From contig JALOON010000048.1 of NCBI GenBank assembly GCA_025454405.1, forward strand, positions 37,856 to 101,855: DNA of 64,000 bases. The letters run 5' to 3'. This document shows, one piece after another, positions 25,109-32,412 of the stretch; the first letter of the stretch is position 1; each line of letters starts with the position of its first letter. The notes under the pieces were generated by a model that worked only from the letters and a program-made list of their open reading frames with translations, was not told the DNA's origin and ran no database searches. Source of the DNA: Oscillatoriaceae cyanobacterium Prado104 (GTDB lineage: Bacteria > Cyanobacteriota > Cyanobacteriia > Cyanobacteriales > Microcoleaceae). The translations under genes and the position numbers were made by a program.

Positions 25109-26284
25109 ATGAATGCGGAATCAACTACCAACATGATGAATGCAGAAGCAGCTACAAACCTTCTAAATAATTTTGTTCTAGAACAGAAAGGTCAACCTTT
25201 AGACCGCTTGCAGCAGGCGATCGTTCAAGGAGTATTAGAAGGTATGACATATCAAGAAATCAAGGACAACTATCCGATCGCGCGGCACTTTTCAATAGGC
25301 TTCTTAGCGCGATGCAAAGCTTACGATTTGTGGAAATTGCTGACAGAAATATTTCAAGATGCAGGAATTATCAGCCCTGATGAAAAAGTCCGCAACAAAA
25401 ATTTGTGGGAGAGCATTATGAGATTAAAACAGCACATTGAAAAGTCAGAATCTGCGGACGATCGACCCCCCGTGCCGCTAGATTCGATGCTGGACAGAAA
25501 ATTGCGAATGCGTTACCGAGTTACCGAACATTTGGTGAGTACCGAGTTTAGCGATACTTATCTTGCTGAAGACGAAGATGTTCCCGATCGCCCTTTATGT
25601 GCGGTCAAACGCTTGAAAAGTCAGGCGGACGAAACAACGAAACTGTTCGAGCGAGAAGCGCGAGTATTGTGCAAATTGGGCAAGCACGATCGGATACCAG
25701 AACTGTTAGCTCGCTTTCAGGAAGATGGTTATTTCTATTTAATTATGCAATTCATCGAAGGGCAGCCATTGAGTCAAGAATTGAAAGAAGGTCAACCCTG
25801 GGAAGAACATGAAGTCTGTGCTTTATTGCAGGAGATTTTAGAAATTCTCGCCTTCGTTCACCAACATGATGTCATCCACCGCGACGTTCACCCAGACAAC
25901 TTAATTCGGCGGGCTAATGACAGCAAAATAGTATTAATTGATTTCGGGACAGTTAAAGAAATTAATCTCTCGCAAAACAGCCGGGGCCAAACGCAATCGC
26001 GGGGCGGAACTCACAGAGAATATATGCCGCCAGAACAAGCAATCGGTTCGCCGAAATTGTGCAGCGACGTTTACGCCGTCGGTTTGTTGGGAATTCAAGC
26101 CCTGACTGGTTTGTCTCCCAAAGAACTCAAGGTAAATCAAGAAACTGGCGATCTGATGTGGCGCGAAAAAGCACGGGTTAGTTCAAAATTTGCCTGCTTT
26201 TTGGATAACATGGTGCGCTACCATTTTCCGCAGCGTTATCCGTCGGCGATCGAGGCTTTGCAAGCCCTGAAAAATTTATGTTAA
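25109..26284 (+). CDS. Atypical Ser/Thr protein kinase with N-terminal HTH-like domain
   Basis: This 391-residue protein has an N-terminal region (LDRLQQAIVQGVLEGMTYQE followed by IKDNYPIARHFS) resembling the HTH-like module found at the start of many cyanobacterial NB-ARC/vWA-associated proteins. A Hanks-type kinase domain follows from about residue 135. It has the Lys of CAVKRL, LIDFGTVKEI (DFG) and GGTHREYMPPEQA. However, the catalytic loop reads HRDVHPDN, with His in place of the usual Lys, and the glycine loop (EHLVSTEFSDTYL) lacks the GxGxxG glycines. It may be a weak kinase or a pseudokinase. GTG 25073 is an alternative start; ATG 25109 is preferred. Confidence 0.8.
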   Translation: MNAESTTNMMNAEAATNLLNNFVLEQKGQPLDRLQQAIVQGVLEGMTYQEIKDNYPIARHFSIGFLARCKAYDLWKLLTEIFQDAGIISPDEKVRNKNLWESIMRLKQHIEKSESADDRPPVPLDSMLDRKLRMRYRVTEHLVSTEFSDTYLAEDEDVPDRPLCAVKRLKSQADETTKLFEREARVLCKLGKHDRIPELLARFQEDGYFYLIMQFIEGQPLSQELKEGQPWEEHEVCALLQEILEILAFVHQHDVIHRDVHPDNLIRRANDSKIVLIDFGTVKEINLSQNSRGQTQSRGGTHREYMPPEQAIGSPKLCSDVYAVGLLGIQALTGLSPKELKVNQETGDLMWREKARVSSKFACFLDNMVRYHFPQRYPSAIEALQALKNLC

Positions 26285-26286
26285 AT

Positions 26287-26346
26287 AGTTTGTAGTGCGG
26301 ACTTTAGTCCGCAAAAAAGAGCGGACTAAAGTCTGCACTACGAACC
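26287..26346. repeat. Family A repeat pair
   Basis: GTTTGTAGTGCGGACTTTAG...GCACTACGAACC forms a long inverted repeat of two family A units, between the convergent kinase gene and the small acidic-protein gene. It could serve as a bidirectional terminator. Confidence 0.8.
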
Positions 26347-26383
26347 TTACTTATTGCGATCGGTCGATCGGACTTGTCTTAAA

Positions 26384-26746
26384 TTACTCGATCGCTGGCG
26401 ATTTTTTGGCTTGCTGTTTCGAGTGTTTCTGCTGTTCCTCTTGGACACGCTGGCGGCGAATTAACACGCTAATTGCTTGCTTCGGATCGGCCGCCCGCTG
26501 TATCGGACTCCAATCATTGACCTCAGCAAATCCCAGTTGGTACAACGTGAATATGGTTGTTTTCACAGCAGAAATTGGACCAGTCACGCTGATGCAAACT
26601 ATATCTCGTTCTGACTTGTTATTTGAATCGCGTTTGCGAATAGCGGCAAGGGTGATTTCTTCCTCGGGCGCGACTTCTTTAGAGATGTTTTCTGCAGGCG
26701 CAATTTCTTCCGAGGTGTTTTTCTCCGATGCGAATTCTTCAGTCAT
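26384..26746 (-). CDS. Conserved cyanobacterial hypothetical protein
   Basis: This 120-residue protein has an acidic, Glu-rich N-terminal half (EEFASEKNTSEEIAPAENIS), a central segment (DIVCISVTGPISAVKTTIFT, LYQLGFAEVNDWSP) that looks like a small folded domain, and a basic Gln/Lys-rich tail. I recall similar proteins only as cyanobacterial hypotheticals. A purine-rich AAAGGAGAAAA precedes the ATG. Directly upstream, on the minus strand, is a GC-rich hairpin with a T-run (26774-26829). Confidence 0.6.
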   Translation of the reverse strand: MTEEFASEKNTSEEIAPAENISKEVAPEEEITLAAIRKRDSNNKSERDIVCISVTGPISAVKTTIFTLYQLGFAEVNDWSPIQRAADPKQAISVLIRRQRVQEEQQKHSKQQAKKSPAIE

Positions 26747-26773
26747 TTGATTTTCTCCTTTGCTTTTGGGCTT

Positions 26774-26829
26774 TTAAAAAAAGTCCAAAAACCCAGCCGC
26801 CCCACAATTGCAGCGCAAAGCAGGGCGGC
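26774..26829 (-). terminator. Terminator-like hairpin, minus strand
   Basis: Read on the minus strand, GCCGCCCTG...GGGGCGGC forms a stable GC stem followed by TGGGTTTTTGGACTTTTTTT. It lies 30-80 bp before the 26746 start, so it could be an attenuator of that small gene or the end of an upstream minus-strand transcript. Confidence 0.5.
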
Positions 26830-26841
26830 CTCGGAGATGTT

Positions 26842-27010
26842 ATGATGCTCCGTTAGGCCTCCTTACTGCGTTGAACAGTTCGGGGGTTAGCTGTCTGTTG
26901 CTGGTCGCACAGCAACGGGCAGTGACTAGATTTTTGGGCGAAAGCGGGTTGTTTCCACTACAGCAGAACAACCTCTAATATCACAGCGTAGCGGCTCGGG
27001 GCGCTGCCGT
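26842..27010 (+). ncRNA. Structured RNA resembling HEARO / IscB omega-RNA, without nuclease gene
   Basis: This roughly 170-nt stretch is dense in stems. GGCCT-GGAG (26827-26836) pairs with CTCC-AGGCC (26848-26859). A 13-bp stem CTGTCTGTTGCTG/CAGCAACGGGCAG includes wobble pairs (26891-26903 / 26910-26922). GGTTGTT pairs with AACAACC (26947-26973), and CAGCG with CGCTG (26984-27006). Single-stranded segments such as TGAACAGT, GGTTAGCTGTC, GTGACTAG and GGGCGAAAGC recall, from memory, the HEARO RNA class, which lies upstream of IscB genes and often occurs as orphan copies in filamentous cyanobacteria. An ATGATG marks the 5' edge. No IscB frame follows, so this would be an orphan. Confidence 0.5.
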
Positions 27011-27328
27011 CAATGTTTTCAGCATTTTAATTTTGAGGTTGGGGATTGGAGACGTTTGAGGGGTCGATCGATTTTGCCTGGGTGCGATCGCAAACTTTAC
27101 TAAAATCGCAGTCGATCTTCCTTACATTTCAAAAACCCATCACAACCCCGCCAAAAATCCCCAATTGACATTGCTGCAAGATTTCAGTTACACCTGTCAA
27201 GACAAGTCTTGAAAGTATCTACTACCTCAAAATTCAAAAGAAATTATTTAAGTTAATTTATTTCGTACTTGCTGCATGGTAAAATTCACCCCAAAGAGTG
27301 CAACAAGTCGCAAAAATGGTGAAAATTT

Positions 27329-29713
27329 ATGTGTCTTAACCCAGGGGATATTCTGCGCGATCGCTACGAAATTATTGCTAAATTAGGTCAAGGAGGGTCT
27401 GCTACAACCTACACTGCTACCGACGCTTTAGGCAACCCCGACAATCCCGTATGTGTCGTCAAAGAAATTATGCCGCCTCAATCCACCGATCCCGAAGTTT
27501 TGCAGGAGGCGCAGGTGCGATTTGAAAGAGAAGCTAAAGCCCTGAAGCGTCTCGATAACTGCTTGCGCGTTCCCAAGTTAATCGATCGCTTTCAAGAAAA
27601 TGCCATGTTTTACTTAATTCAAGAATACATCGAAGGACAGCCGCTGAGCGAAGAACTCAAGGGTGGCAAAAAGTTAAACGAACAACAAGTCATCGATTTA
27701 TTGTCGGACATTTTAGAAATTTTAGATTGCGTTCACTCTCAAGGAATCGTTCACCGCGATATTAAACCTTCAAACTTAATTCGGCGCAAGGACGGGAGAA
27801 TTGCAGTCATCGATTTTGGGGCTGTCAAAGCGATCGGCAGTTTGACGATCGAAGGCGGTGAAATCACTCAAACTCGCGCCATCGGTACTGAGGGTTATAT
27901 GCCGCCCGAACAGTGGAAAAATCAACCGAGATTTAACAGCGATATCTACGCTACCGGAATCGTCGGCATTCAAGCGATCGCCGGATTGGATATCGAACAA
28001 ATTTTTACCGATCGCGGAACTTGCGAACTCGTCTGGCACTACTCAACTCACGATCGCCCGCTGTTGCAAATTAGCGACAACCTAAAACAAATATTGAATA
28101 AAATGGTGCGCTTCCACTTTAGCGATCGCTATCAATCTGCTGCTGAAGTATTGCAAGATTTGCGATCGCTAACCCTACCAAAGAAGCCTAAAGTCCCTTG
28201 GTTTATTCGATCGCTCTTTTATTTGCCGCCTTTAGCAGTTGCAGGAATCGCAGCAGGACTGATAGCCCCTAGTTTTTTAAGCGCGATTAAACCTCCAACT
28301 TGTCCTTTAATTTCAGGAGATGCTTTAAGTTGCGGCGAAGAAATCCTCGTCAAAACTTCCGCACCTCGCTTAAAGCAACAAGGAGTTGAGGAATTTGGCA
28401 AGTCAAATTATCAAGCTGCTTTTAATTTCTTCAAAAGATCCTGGGAGGAAGAAGACAGCATCGACCCCGAAACTTTAATTTACATGAACAATGCCTGGTT
28501 GAAAGCGAACAATGCCGATAGTTACACAATTGCGGTTGCTATTCCCATCCTCAAAAATCCAGATGGTTCTGTAAAAAATGCAGATTCGGCAAAAGAACTG
28601 TTGCGCGGCGTTGCCCAAGCCCAAACTCAAGTAAATTTGGAACTGATGCGTAAAAAAAGCAGCAGTAAAGATTTTCCAGGTCAAGATTTTCTCGCAGGAG
28701 AAACGATTAAAGGCAAAGGTCTGACTGTTGTGATTGCTGACGATTCAAATCTCGAAAGTGAGGCAATTAAAACAGCAGATAAGTTGGTGAAACAGCCGGA
28801 TATTTTAGGATTAGTCGGTCACTATGCCAGCGAGATGACGGTAGCGGCGGTAGATATTTACGACAAAAATAACTTGGTGCTGGTTACTTCTGGAAGCACG
28901 ACGGAAGAACTGACTGAAAAACGCAAAAAAGTTTTTTTTCGCACTTCTTATTCTAGTAAGTTTGCAGCCCAGCATTTGGCAGATTATTTGCTAAAAACAG
29001 GCTTCAAAAAAGCAGCGGTTTTATACAATCCAAGCAGTTCGTCAAGTTCTTATTTGACGCGAGCTTTTAACAAGTATTTCCAACAGAAACAAGGACAAAT
29101 TGTCAAAATCCGCGAGTTCGATCTATCGAAAAGCAATTTCAACCCTCAGAAAGCTGTACAGGAAATCCAGCAAACCGGAAAAACCGCGATCGTACTTGCC
29201 CCAGATGGTCAAGTTACTAATTCATTAAGCAACGCGATCGAGGTTGTTAAAGCCGATCGAAATCGCAGCACGATCGCGACGAGATGGGTAATGTACAAAT
29301 CGCAAACATTAGAAGCAGCAAGCCAGCTAAAATCTTGGGACAAATTAGTCATATCTGTTCCTTGGCATCCCTCAAGCAGTCGCAACCAACAATTTCCCCA
29401 ACAAGCTCAAAAATTGTGGAGGGGAACCATAAATACCGATACCGCCTTAGCTTACGATGCTGCTGTGGCACTGATTCAAGCAATAAAAATACAGCAGCAA
29501 CCCAGCCGCGAAGGAATGCAGCCAACTCTTGCCGATCCGAATTTTACAGTAGCAGGAGGAACGGGAGTTGTTAAGTTTGGAGAAGATGGCGATCGGCAAA
29601 ATCTTCCCAGCGAATTAGTGCATATTGTCAAGTGTCCGAAACAGCAATTCGGCTTGGCTTTTGTGCCGATTAAGTATTCTACCGCGGCGGAAGCTGGTTT
29701 AAAGTGCGATTGA
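27329..29713 (+). CDS. Ser/Thr kinase fused to a periplasmic-binding-protein (LivJ-like) sensor
   Basis: This is a 794-residue receptor kinase. The N-terminal Hanks kinase is complete: GQGGSATTY (20-28), Lys45 in VVKEI, HRDIKPSN (142-149), IDFGAVKAI with DFG at 162-164, and GTEGYMPPEQ. After a Lys/Pro-rich linker, one membrane span lies at about 287-311 (LFYLPPLAVAGIAAGLIAPS). The rest is predicted outside the membrane: a short TPR-like helical pair (FGKSNYQAAFNFFKRSWEEE), then a type I periplasmic-binding fold (LTVVIADDSN, GLVGHYASEMTVAAVDIYDK, VLVTSGSTTEEL, TALAYDAAVALIQAIK). Ligand binding outside is likely to control the cytoplasmic kinase. The ligand is unknown; LivJ-like domains bind amino acids or related small molecules. 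Confidence 0.88.
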   Translation: MCLNPGDILRDRYEIIAKLGQGGSATTYTATDALGNPDNPVCVVKEIMPPQSTDPEVLQEAQVRFEREAKALKRLDNCLRVPKLIDRFQENAMFYLIQEYIEGQPLSEELKGGKKLNEQQVIDLLSDILEILDCVHSQGIVHRDIKPSNLIRRKDGRIAVIDFGAVKAIGSLTIEGGEITQTRAIGTEGYMPPEQWKNQPRFNSDIYATGIVGIQAIAGLDIEQIFTDRGTCELVWHYSTHDRPLLQISDNLKQILNKMVRFHFSDRYQSAAEVLQDLRSLTLPKKPKVPWFIRSLFYLPPLAVAGIAAGLIAPSFLSAIKPPTCPLISGDALSCGEEILVKTSAPRLKQQGVEEFGKSNYQAAFNFFKRSWEEEDSIDPETLIYMNNAWLKANNADSYTIAVAIPILKNPDGSVKNADSAKELLRGVAQAQTQVNLELMRKKSSSKDFPGQDFLAGETIKGKGLTVVIADDSNLESEAIKTADKLVKQPDILGLVGHYASEMTVAAVDIYDKNNLVLVTSGSTTEELTEKRKKVFFRTSYSSKFAAQHLADYLLKTGFKKAAVLYNPSSSSSSYLTRAFNKYFQQKQGQIVKIREFDLSKSNFNPQKAVQEIQQTGKTAIVLAPDGQVTNSLSNAIEVVKADRNRSTIATRWVMYKSQTLEAASQLKSWDKLVISVPWHPSSSRNQQFPQQAQKLWRGTINTDTALAYDAAVALIQAIKIQQQPSREGMQPTLADPNFTVAGGTGVVKFGEDGDRQNLPSELVHIVKCPKQQFGLAFVPIKYSTAAEAGLKCD

Positions 29714-29722
29714 CGTTCTTTC

Positions 29723-29842
29723 TCCCCCCTTCTTAAGGGGGGCTGGGGGGGATCTGAGACGCGAGAAAACACGCTATATTCCTCTGAATCTGCGGACTAA
29801 AGTCCACACTACGAACTGCAGACTTTAGTCCACACTACGAAC
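29723..29842. repeat. Family D hairpin plus two family A repeats
   Basis: CCCCCCTTCTTAAGGGGGGC followed by TGGGGGGGATCT lies at 29725-29757, then two direct copies of GGACTAAAGTCCACACTACG AAC (29792-29842). They lie between convergent genes. Confidence 0.8.
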
Positions 29843-29863
29843 GATCGAACGCGGTCTTAATAT

Positions 29864-30871
29864 TTAACTGGCGCTTAAAACTGCTCGATATCGCACTTGA
29901 TTGTCTCGCACTTTCTGCATGGCTTCATTCGCTCGATCGAACCCAAAAACCTCAACAATCGGCTCAATTCCAAACCTCTCTGCAACTGACAGCATTTCAT
30001 TAATTAAAGCACGACCGCCGATCGGCGAAGCTAAAATTCTGCGCCGCTTCATTAGCAGTGGAAATAACGGAATGTTCAAAGGTTCGTCGGGAACTCCGAC
30101 AAAAGAAAGAGCACCGTCAGAATCGAGAAAATTCAGGTACGGAACCCAATCTAAAGCAACAGGAACAGTGCTCAACAAAATATTTAATTTGCTGCTGGGC
30201 GCTGGAGGAATTTCGCCTTTTTTGACAACAATAGCTTCATCTGCACCCATCTGCGCGGCAAATTCTGCCTTATCTTCCGAGGTGGTAAAAACTGTCACGC
30301 GATTGCCCAATTTTTTCGCAAATTGCACCGCCATGTGTCCCAAACCGCCGATACCGATAATGCCGATTTCTTGGCCGGAACTCATGCCCGCATTCCGCAA
30401 ACCCGCGTAAACAGTAATTCCGCCGCACAGCAGGGGCCCTGCTACTTTAGAATCGATGCCTTTGGGAATGGGAAAAGCAAAGCGGGAATCTACCATTAAA
30501 TAGTTGGCAAAACCGCCGGGTCCAGTAACAATTAATCCTTGATTTGCATCGCAGAGATTTTCGTTGCCGCGCAAGCAGTCGCGACACTGCAAACAAGAAC
30601 TTCTTTGCCAGCCGACACCGACACGATCGCCCGCTTTTAAATGAGTTACTTGCGGCCCGATTTCGACCACTTCTCCAATAACTTCATGACCCGGAACTAG
30701 CGGATAGCTGGAGAAACCCCAATCGTTGTCTATCATGTGCAAGTCGGAATGACAGATGCCGCAGGCTAACACTTTTATCAGGCAGTCGTGGACTTTTGGC
30801 GGTGCGACATCGAATCTGTATTCTTCAAGAATTCCGCCTGCTTTCTTAGCTGCTAGTGCTTGAATTTGCAT
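29864..30871 (-). CDS. Zinc-dependent alcohol dehydrogenase (CAD/AdhA-like)
   Basis: This 335-residue MDR-family enzyme has catalytic-zinc ligands CGICHSDLH (Cys and His) and GHEVIGEV. The structural zinc loop has four cysteines (CLQCRDCLRGNENLC), and the Rossmann motif is GIGGLGHMAVQFAK. The order is that of the cinnamyl-alcohol-dehydrogenase-like group. The residue after the second beta strand region (VTVFTTSEDK) suggests NADP(H) use, as in the AdhA of Synechocystis. It would interconvert aldehydes and primary alcohols. It is a single gene. Confidence 0.88.
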   Translation of the reverse strand: MQIQALAAKKAGGILEEYRFDVAPPKVHDCLIKVLACGICHSDLHMIDNDWGFSSYPLVPGHEVIGEVVEIGPQVTHLKAGDRVGVGWQRSSCLQCRDCLRGNENLCDANQGLIVTGPGGFANYLMVDSRFAFPIPKGIDSKVAGPLLCGGITVYAGLRNAGMSSGQEIGIIGIGGLGHMAVQFAKKLGNRVTVFTTSEDKAEFAAQMGADEAIVVKKGEIPPAPSSKLNILLSTVPVALDWVPYLNFLDSDGALSFVGVPDEPLNIPLFPLLMKRRRILASPIGGRALINEMLSVAERFGIEPIVEVFGFDRANEAMQKVRDNQVRYRAVLSAS

Positions 30872-31085
30872 TGTTCAGTTCTAGGGTTTCCGATTCCCTG
30901 CAATTATAATATGATTTGCGTAAAAAAAATCGCTTTCTGGAAAAAATGTCGGTATTTGCACGTTATTTCATAAATTTGCTAGACATGACATTCTCGATCG
31001 AGCCTAAAATAACGTTGGAATTCCTGACTGAGCATCATTTAATCGATCGCAAATTGCCTGTTGCCCATTACCAATTACCCAAAAC

Positions 31086-32003
31086 ATGAACCTTCCCAAA
31101 CAACAGCCGAAATGGTCGATCGCCCTCATTTTAATCGTCGGAGTTTTAGCTGTTTCCACTGCCTCAATCTTAATTCGGCTGGCAAATCAAGAAGCAGGTA
31201 CGGGCGGCCTCGGTTTCAGTTTGGTACTGGCAGCCTCTCGCCTCACTTTGTCAGCACTAATTATACTTCCCGCCTGGCCGAAACTCCTGCAGCAGGCGGT
31301 ACAACCCGGATCTTGGCTCTATGCAAGCGCTGCGGGCCTCTGCCTCGCAGCTCACTTTGCCCTGTGGATTACCTCACTTAGTTATACTTCGATCGCGGCT
31401 TCCACAGCCCTAGTCACCACAAATCCCGTCTGGGTGGCGCTGCTGTCGCGGTTTTGGTTCGGCGAAAAACTCAGCAAACTGTCCGTCACCGGCATCGCGA
31501 TCGCCCTGGTGGGAACGATCGCGATCGCCCTCGGCAGCGCCAGCCCCGCAAATACGGGCAGCAACCAATTGCTGGGCGATTTCCTTGCCCTGGCAGGTTC
31601 CTGGGCTGTTTCGCTGTATTTGCTGTTGGGGCGGGAAGCCCAGCGCCGGGGATTGGGAATTAGCGGCTACAGCGCGATCGCCTACACGGTAGCCGCGATC
31701 GCCCTGCTGCCCCTACCCCTCGCTTTCAACGTCAGCTATACTGGATACTCGCACTTTGTATATATTTGCATCTTATTAACAGCGATCGTCCCTCAGTTAA
31801 TCGGCCACACAATTTTTAACTGGGCTGTAGTGCAGATTTCCCCGACTCTGGTAACTTTAGCCATTTTATTTGAACCCGCAGGCGCGAGTTATTTGGGTTA
31901 TTTGGTATTCGGTGAAGTACCCGCGCCGGCCGTAATCGCGGGTGCAGGAATTCTGTTGTTGGGAGTAGCAGCAGCCGCTTTCGGAGCTCAGAAAACCCAG
32001 TAA
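31086..32003 (+). CDS. EamA/DMT family transporter
   Basis: This 305-residue membrane protein has about ten transmembrane helices in two EamA halves (SIALILIVGVLAVSTASILI; VTGIAIALVGTIAIALGSAS; TPTLVTLAILFEPAGASYLG, the last from PTLVTLA...). LILIRLA and STALVTTNPVWVALLS are typical of drug/metabolite exporters. The substrate cannot be inferred. There is no SD of note; upstream 215 bp holds nothing recognisable. Confidence 0.85.
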   Translation: MNLPKQQPKWSIALILIVGVLAVSTASILIRLANQEAGTGGLGFSLVLAASRLTLSALIILPAWPKLLQQAVQPGSWLYASAAGLCLAAHFALWITSLSYTSIAASTALVTTNPVWVALLSRFWFGEKLSKLSVTGIAIALVGTIAIALGSASPANTGSNQLLGDFLALAGSWAVSLYLLLGREAQRRGLGISGYSAIAYTVAAIALLPLPLAFNVSYTGYSHFVYICILLTAIVPQLIGHTIFNWAVVQISPTLVTLAILFEPAGASYLGYLVFGEVPAPAVIAGAGILLLGVAAAAFGAQKTQ

Positions 32004-32412
32004 AAAGAAATTGTACAAACCCAAAAAATCTCAATCTAACAACAAAAATAGCGATAATTCAACAATGCAAAATACCATCGAAACCCACAATCTTCAACGG
32101 TTTGTAGTGAGGACTTTAGTCCGCAGCCTCTTGCAGTTTGTAGTGAAGACTTTGTTTGTAGTGAGGACTTTAGTCCGCAGCCTCTTGCGGGCTTTAGCCC
32201 TCACAAACTAATCGTATTGCTGCGAAGCAGCAAAAATCTCAATTTTTCTATCTTAAGAAACTGCCGCGCTCGATCGCGCTCATGCAAAAATGCAATCGCC
32301 AGCATTCAACAATTGCATGCAAAAATATGTTTGGTATCCAAACATACATTTCAGTTGAAAATTTATTATAAAAATAAAACGACGGCAGATATTACGAACT
32401 CAAAAAATTGTA
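32004..32412. other. nirB upstream region with family A repeats and regulatory motifs
   Basis: Family A repeats cover 32098-32210 (three partial units ending in a CCCTCACAAAC inverted copy). The 130 bp before nirB are AT-rich and hold paired TGCA motifs (CATGCAAAAAT at 32281 and 32316, ATTGCATGCAA between), then a perfect palindrome with an NtcA-like site at 32326-32347. Confidence 0.7.
32326..32347 (+). promoter_or_regulatory. NtcA-like box within a 21-bp palindrome upstream of nirB
   Basis: GTA-N8-TAC, the NtcA consensus, is present at 32334-32347 (GTATCCAAACATAC). It overlaps a perfect inverted repeat with arms TATGTTTGG and CCAAACATA around TAT (32326-32346). AT-rich TATTATAAAAAT, a possible -10 region, follows 17-28 bp downstream. 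The match suits nitrogen control of nirBD. The paired TGCA motifs just upstream could bind a LysR-type regulator such as NtcB (inference). Confidence 0.6.

Noticed and set aside
26842..27010. tmRNA, RNase P RNA or cobalamin riboswitch
   Set aside because: No tRNA-like ends or tag frame, no GAGGAAAGTCC core of RNase P RNA, and no B12 box; the HEARO-like reading fits better.
32011..32211. 66-codon frame after the EamA gene
   Set aside because: It is made of family A repeat translation (RTLVRSLLQFV repeated).
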